From positions 1 to 64,000 of the forward strand of contig DAOOPM010000015.1 of assembly GCA_035388225.1 (NCBI GenBank): 64,000 bases of DNA, written 5' to 3'. Source of the DNA: SB25 sp029560875 (lineage in GTDB: Bacteria > Bacteroidota > Bacteroidia > Bacteroidales > Tenuifilaceae). The notes beneath the pieces were generated by a model. It worked only from the letters and a program-made list of their open reading frames with translations. It had not been told where the DNA came from and ran no database searches. Both the position numbers and the translations under genes were made by a program. Of this stretch, positions 59,718 through 64,000 are shown one piece after another; position 1 is the stretch's first letter, and every line of letters starts with the position of its first letter.

Positions 59718-60794
59718 ATGAGAAATTCTTTTTTACTAGCGCTGATATTGGTTGGAATGTCAGTTTTTGCTCAAGAAACCGAGAGTTTAGAGAAAAAGGT
59801 CAATCAACTAATAGAAGAAAACGCTAGCCTAAATCATAGACTTGATGAGGTTCAAAAACTCGTTGATGATGTTTTATGGTTTAACCGTATAGGCGATGTG
59901 GCTTTTATTGATAAAACTTTTATTTATGGTCCTCCTCCTGCAAATATTAAAAACCCAACAGCAGTAGGAGCAAATAATCCCGTAAAGTTTTGGACTTATG
60001 TTTTTATCCCTAAAAATATAGATTACAACAAGAAGTATCCATTATTAGTATTCCCGCACGGAGGTGTTCATGCCGATTTTACCACATACTATACTCATAT
60101 TGTTAGAGAGATGATTGCGCAGGGTTACGTGGTTGTAGCCCCCGAGTATAGGGGTAGTACAGGCTATGGAGAAGGATTTTGGCGTAATATTGATTATGGC
60201 GGACTAGAGAACGAGGATGTTTTTGCTAGCCGTAATTATATGGTGGAAAATTACGATTTTATTGATGGGTCAAGAGTTGGCATAATTGGCTGGAGCCATG
60301 GAGGAATGATAGCTCTTCATAACATTTTTGAACATCCAAAAGATTATGCTTGTGCATTTGCAGGAGTTCCTGTTTCGGATATGATTGCTCGGTATGGTTA
60401 TGCTACTGATGGTTACCGTGAACTTTACGATGCCGATTATCACATAGGGAAAACACCCCGCGAAAACATTGAGGAGTACCGCAAGCGCTCGCCTGCATGG
60501 CAAGCACACAAGTTGCAAACCCCATTGCTAATCCACACCAATACAAACGATGATGATGTCTACGTGTTGGAGGTTGAGCATTTAATCAAATCGTTAAAGG
60601 CAGAAGGGAAAAAATTTGAGTACGAGATTTTCAAAGAAATGCCAGGGGGACACTCATTCGACAGAATAGACACTAAAGCAGCACGCCAAATAAGGGTTAA
60701 AATCTATAAGTTTTTGGCCACATACCTAAACCCTCCAAAGCCAATTAAAAATTTGGAGGATGTTAATAAGGCTGCATATCTTCAGGTTAAGTGA
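59718..60794 (+). CDS. secreted S9-type peptidase or alpha/beta hydrolase
   Basis: 358 residues with a signal peptide (1-19, ending VFAQ) and a short coiled coil (about 22-50). Alpha/beta hydrolase core: LLVFPHGGVHADF, APEYRGSTGYGEGF, the nucleophile elbow GWSHGG, the Asp region HTNTNDDDVYV and the His in GGHSFDR. The pattern fits the catalytic domain of prolyl oligopeptidase-like S9 peptidases without the propeller domain. Periplasmic hydrolase, substrate unknown. Confidence 0.85.
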   Translation: MRNSFLLALILVGMSVFAQETESLEKKVNQLIEENASLNHRLDEVQKLVDDVLWFNRIGDVAFIDKTFIYGPPPANIKNPTAVGANNPVKFWTYVFIPKNIDYNKKYPLLVFPHGGVHADFTTYYTHIVREMIAQGYVVVAPEYRGSTGYGEGFWRNIDYGGLENEDVFASRNYMVENYDFIDGSRVGIIGWSHGGMIALHNIFEHPKDYACAFAGVPVSDMIARYGYATDGYRELYDADYHIGKTPRENIEEYRKRSPAWQAHKLQTPLLIHTNTNDDDVYVLEVEHLIKSLKAEGKKFEYEIFKEMPGGHSFDRIDTKAARQIRVKIYKFLATYLNPPKPIKNLEDVNKAAYLQVK

Positions 60795-60918
60795 AAGCAT
60801 TATTAAATCGTTGGAATTGTTCGGAACATGAATAAGTCCGCTTTTACAAAGGAAAATTCTTATTGACCAATAAAAACGATATTATCAAACAATAACGACC
60901 AAATTAAAAGTATAAATT

Positions 60919-61227
60919 ATGGAGTCGAAAATTAACATTACAATCACCTTTAACACCATTAAAATTCTGATTATTATATACTTAATACTATTAACCACCA
61001 TATTCTTAGTTTCAAGCGAAATGCTTGTACCTGTTGTTTTTGCTGCAGGTGGCTATGGCCTCGTTCTTTGGATTATAATTTTTGTCGATATTTTAAATAA
61101 CAAAATCTACAATAAAGTATTCTGGATTATGTCAATGTTCGTTCTATCAACGGTGGCAATACTTGTATATCCATTTATACGGGAAAGGTTAATAAGTATG
61201 GGTGAGAAATACCCAAACAGAAGTTAA
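60919..61227 (+). CDS. hypothetical three-helix membrane protein
   Basis: 102 residues with about three hydrophobic segments (IKILIIIYLILLTTIFLVS, LVPVVFAAGGYGLVLWIIIFV, VFWIMSMFVLSTVAILVYPF). No family recognised. Its end is 12 bases from the convergent AlaX-like gene. Confidence 0.65.
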   Translation: MESKINITITFNTIKILIIIYLILLTTIFLVSSEMLVPVVFAAGGYGLVLWIIIFVDILNNKIYNKVFWIMSMFVLSTVAILVYPFIRERLISMGEKYPNRS

Positions 61228-61239
61228 CGGTTTCATCAA

Positions 61240-61677
61240 TTACTCTAGTTTATATCTCAACCTTACAACACCTTCGTTAAAATCCGACGATATTATTTTG
61301 AATTTACCTATTTCGCTGGTGTTCTTAACATGAGGACCAATGCAGGCACAGGCATCATAGTCGCCAACCCTTATTACTCTTATAGAATCCGGAGCATCGG
61401 CGGGCAGTTTGCTTAGGTCTAGAAATTGGGCGGCTTCCAACTTGTTAACAAACCCTTCGGTAACATCAACATTGCTTTCAATAATGCTGTTTACCGCATT
61501 TTCAATTTCTGATATGTCTTCGGTTGAAAGGGCTCTGCTAATCCGATAATCGCATTTCGACTTTTTCTTTTCAATATGGCTGCTGAACGCCCTGCCGCAA
61601 CTATATTTACGAACCATTGTTTGGTTCAGAATATGCTCGGCTGTGTGCATCCGGGGGTCGTAGTTTTTTTCGCTCAT
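61240..61677 (-). CDS. AlaX-like tRNA-editing domain protein
   Basis: 145 residues with the two metal-binding motifs of alanyl/threonyl-tRNA editing domains: HTAEH at residues 11-15 and CIGPH near residue 112. Free-standing AlaX proteins remove mis-charged Ser or Gly from tRNA-Ala. The size is small but comparable to short AlaX forms. Single gene on the minus strand. Confidence 0.85.
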   Translation of the reverse strand: MSEKNYDPRMHTAEHILNQTMVRKYSCGRAFSSHIEKKKSKCDYRISRALSTEDISEIENAVNSIIESNVDVTEGFVNKLEAAQFLDLSKLPADAPDSIRVIRVGDYDACACIGPHVKNTSEIGKFKIISSDFNEGVVRLRYKLE

Positions 61678-61740
61678 GATTTTCTATCAAATTACAAGAT
61701 TAAAATCTTCGAAAAATATCAGTTTTTTGCAATAAAAATC

Positions 61741-61748
61741 TATATTTG
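61741..61748 (+). promoter_or_regulatory. -7 box upstream of the SpoIIE phosphatase
   Basis: TATATTTG, exact TAnnTTTG, 18 bases before the ATG at 61766, implying a nearly leaderless transcript. Confidence 0.45.
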
Positions 61749-61765
61749 ATAGAAAATGTTTGCAT

Positions 61766-63793
61766 ATGGCTCGGTGTAAATATTACTGTATTGCGTTGAT
61801 TTTTGTGTTCCTCTTGGGTAAAGCATATTCTCAAACACCAACACTTGATTCAATTCAGGTACTTATTGATAATGCGAAAAACGACACCCTTAAACTTTGG
61901 TATAAAATATCTTATGCCGGAGAACTTGCCTATGTAAACCCTTCAAAGTCAAAGAAAATTCTTGATGATGCAATCCAGGAAGCCCAATTGTTGAAATTTA
62001 AAAAAGGAGAGGCCGATGCACTTTACTCCAAAGCAATTGCGGAGGCATTTGAGGGGAATTATCAAGAATCGATGGGACTAATGATTAACTCTTCAAGCAT
62101 TTACCAAGAAATTGGAAATGAAAGTGGTGTTGCGAAATGCTATGGAGGAATGGGTAACATATACTACTTTCTTAACAATTTCCCAAAAGCGGTAGAGTAT
62201 TTTGAAAATGCCCTTAAAATATACGAAAAACACAACGAGGAAACAGGTATTGCCTCGTGTTTGGGGAACTTAGGGTTGATTTATCAGGAAACATACCAGT
62301 TCGATAAAGCATTGGAGTATCAATACAAAGGACTTGAACTTGAAAAGAAAAAGGATAATAAGCGTGGAATTGCAATTTCCCATATTTCAATCGCTAGTAT
62401 TTATCTCACGATGGATAAACTCTTTGATGCAAAAAAGAACGCGAAAGAGGCAATTCGAATTTCTGCTGCATTGATGGATAGTAGTACCCTTTCCGACGGA
62501 TACTTGAGATTAGCTGAATGCTACAGGAAGTTAGGCGAAATGGACTCAGCCCAGCTATACCTAAGCAAAACAATCGATATAAACTACAAAATAAAGGCAT
62601 ATCACCAACTAGCCTATGCACTGGAAACACAAACCAATCTTTACGACTCTATTAGGAATTATTCCTTAGCACTAAAAGCCCACAGAGAACTGCTAAGAAT
62701 TAAGGATACCTTGTTGAACTCCGAGAAAACTGCTCAGATAATTGAATTGCAAACGAAATTTGATACGGAGAAAAAAGAGAAGGAAAACCAATTATTGATT
62801 GAGCAAAACAGAGTGCAAAAAATATCACTATACGGTTTGTTGATATTATTTATACTAGGCGCTGGCCTTGCATTAAACATATATAATAGTAGACGAAAAA
62901 TCCGAAACGCTAATTTGACTTTAATTACACTCAATAGTGAACTTCAACAGCAAAAAGAGGAAGTACAAACTCAGGCCGAAAACCTTCAGCAAGCGAATGT
63001 TGCCATTCAGAATCAGAAAGAGTTAATTGAATTTAACCACCGAAAAATTACCGATAGCATAGCATATGCAAGTATTATACAATCGGCAATGCTACCTTCG
63101 GAGGATATTATTGGCAATTACTTCTCCGATTATTTTGTTTTTTACAAACCCAGAGATGTTGTTAGTGGCGATTTTTACTGGATTAAGGAAAAAGATGATT
63201 CCGTTATTATTGCCGTGGCCGATTGTACTGGACATGGGGTTCCTGGCTCGTTGCTAAGTATAATGGGGATTTCTTACCTTAATGAAATTATTGGAACAAA
63301 TAATCTAACTCAACCCGACAAAGTTCTAGATGAACTTAGACTAGCCGTTAAATCAATTTTTAAGCAATCTCCAAACGACCTCCGAAAGGAAGGTGTTGAA
63401 ATAGCGATGATTAGTTATAATCCTAAAACAAATAAACTAATCTTTAGTGGAGCAAAAATATCACTTTGGATATGCAGGAATGGAAAAACGCAAGAATTTC
63501 CTGCCGATAAAATGTCTATTGGTTTATCAATGAAAGAGAGCGCATTTAATCTCACAGAAGTTTCCTTGGAGAAAAATGATATTATATACCTATTTACCGA
63601 TGGCATAAGCGACCAAATAGGTTGTGAAACTGGGAAGAAATTTTTACGCAAAAACTTAATTGAGTTTTTAACCCGAATTTCACCTATGCCTCTTTCGAAC
63701 CAGAAGATTAAAATAAATGAGATGTTTCAAGATTGGAAAGGTAAACGCTGCGACCAAACTGATGACATTCTAGTAATGGGTTTAAAGGTTTAA
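61766..63793 (+). CDS. TPR-containing membrane SpoIIE-type phosphatase
   Basis: 675 residues: signal peptide (1-22), TPR repeats at about 30-330 (GNIYYFLNNFPKAVEYFENALKIYEKH and similar), one membrane helix near 350-370, a coiled coil at about 385-430, and a C-terminal PP2C-like SpoIIE domain (GDFYWIKE, VADCTGHGVPGSLLSIMG, LFTDGISDQ). Predicted to dephosphorylate a serine-phosphorylated partner such as an anti-sigma antagonist in response to an outside signal read by the TPR part. No such partner gene is adjacent. Start is ATG; a TTG two codons earlier is not preferred. Confidence 0.9.
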   Translation: MARCKYYCIALIFVFLLGKAYSQTPTLDSIQVLIDNAKNDTLKLWYKISYAGELAYVNPSKSKKILDDAIQEAQLLKFKKGEADALYSKAIAEAFEGNYQESMGLMINSSSIYQEIGNESGVAKCYGGMGNIYYFLNNFPKAVEYFENALKIYEKHNEETGIASCLGNLGLIYQETYQFDKALEYQYKGLELEKKKDNKRGIAISHISIASIYLTMDKLFDAKKNAKEAIRISAALMDSSTLSDGYLRLAECYRKLGEMDSAQLYLSKTIDINYKIKAYHQLAYALETQTNLYDSIRNYSLALKAHRELLRIKDTLLNSEKTAQIIELQTKFDTEKKEKENQLLIEQNRVQKISLYGLLILFILGAGLALNIYNSRRKIRNANLTLITLNSELQQQKEEVQTQAENLQQANVAIQNQKELIEFNHRKITDSIAYASIIQSAMLPSEDIIGNYFSDYFVFYKPRDVVSGDFYWIKEKDDSVIIAVADCTGHGVPGSLLSIMGISYLNEIIGTNNLTQPDKVLDELRLAVKSIFKQSPNDLRKEGVEIAMISYNPKTNKLIFSGAKISLWICRNGKTQEFPADKMSIGLSMKESAFNLTEVSLEKNDIIYLFTDGISDQIGCETGKKFLRKNLIEFLTRISPMPLSNQKIKINEMFQDWKGKRCDQTDDILVMGLKV

Positions 63794-63873
63794 CAATTCT
63801 CAGAGTCTAATTATTCTGAAATTCATCCGAGTAAAAAGATTTTACGGAGATAATTTTAGTAGAATCTTTTAAT

Positions 63874-63881
63874 TACTTTTG
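63874..63881 (+). promoter_or_regulatory. -7 box upstream of the EamA gene
   Basis: TACTTTTG, exact TAnnTTTG, 20 bases before the ATG of the last gene. Confidence 0.45.
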
Positions 63882-63901
63882 CTCCCTTTAATATCTACCT
63901 T

Positions 63902-64000
63902 ATGTTCAGCTTAGATAAGAAACGTTGGCAATGGGCAGCGTTATTTTTACTCGCATTCGTTTGGGGTGGCTCTTTTATATTGATGAAACGTGGGCTCGAT
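63902..64000 (+). CDS. EamA (DMT) family transporter, cut at window edge
   Basis: Only the first 33 codons are in the window, from ATG at 63902. WQWAALFLLAFVWGGSFILMKRGLD is a hydrophobic helix with the W(G)GSF start of EamA/DMT transporters. Partial at the right edge. Confidence 0.8.
   Translation, partial: MFSLDKKRWQWAALFLLAFVWGGSFILMKRGLD

Noticed and set aside
1..64000. Search for tRNA genes, CRISPR arrays, insertion sequences and phage genes
   Set aside because: None could be recognised by reading intergenic regions on both strands; a covariance-model and repeat search would be needed to exclude them.

Overview
The window reads as a chromosomal stretch of a Bacteroidota bacterium, most likely in or near Bacteroidales. 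The support is the TAnnTTTG-type promoter -7 boxes, weak Shine-Dalgarno sequences, TonB-dependent receptors paired with HmuY-like and DUF4249-like lipoproteins, DUF4252 genes with an ECF sigma factor, and a grasp-with-spasm RiPP locus. Genus and species cannot be read from the sequence. No tRNA gene, insertion sequence, phage module or CRISPR array was seen.

Layout. Bases 1-300 look like the promoter and leader of an rRNA operon that runs leftward off the window; the 16S gene itself is not included. 409-3493 (minus) holds a probable MurU-type nucleotidyltransferase, an unlisted 43-residue Cys protein, an AmgK-like sugar kinase fused to a RapZ C-terminal domain, and a DUF554 membrane protein. 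After an orphan gene and pdxB, 5348-13099 (minus) is the most interesting block: a HTH regulator with a 12-G tract, a double-glycine precursor peptide, a secreted TPR-like protein, an ATP-grasp maturase, a hidden 54-codon frame, a SPASM-only maturase, a C39-peptidase ABC exporter and a HlyD-type adaptor. Together these make a complete make-cut-export system for a ribosomal peptide, probably an ester- or amide-crosslinked graspetide.

13233-18703 is mixed: an MFS exporter, methylglyoxal synthase, a methyltransferase, a flavodoxin-ferredoxin protein, and VOC and AHSA1 proteins. 18770-22138 is a heme-uptake locus (small membrane protein, HmuR-like receptor, HmuY-like lipoprotein). It is followed by rsgA, a YgiC/YgiB-like group, a two-lobed aspartyl protease with a PDZ domain, and a tight four-gene ECF sigma operon flanked by two DUF4252 genes.

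29417-38245 (plus) carries DUF416, a PRAI (TrpF-like), DinB, a long RsmH, a SulP transporter fused to a beta-carbonic anhydrase, a hybrid histidine kinase, a CsaA-like protein, DUF1456 and a pentapeptide-repeat protein. 38277-46450 (minus) carries an ectonucleotide phosphodiesterase, a class II photolyase, a DHOD-like enzyme, a serine hydrolase, a lipoprotein and a CPA2 antiporter. 46622-53697 (plus) carries a FucP-type sugar permease, a PEGA-caspase lipoprotein with a RES-domain gene right behind it, and a TonB receptor with a DUF4249 partner. The remainder holds a large ABCG-like transporter with extra N-terminal domains, PPK2, thioesterase, YhcH, S9 peptidase, AlaX-like and TPR-SpoIIE phosphatase genes, and the start of an EamA transporter at the right edge.

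All functions come from reading motifs and gene order. No database search was run, so family names are recognition calls with the confidence given.
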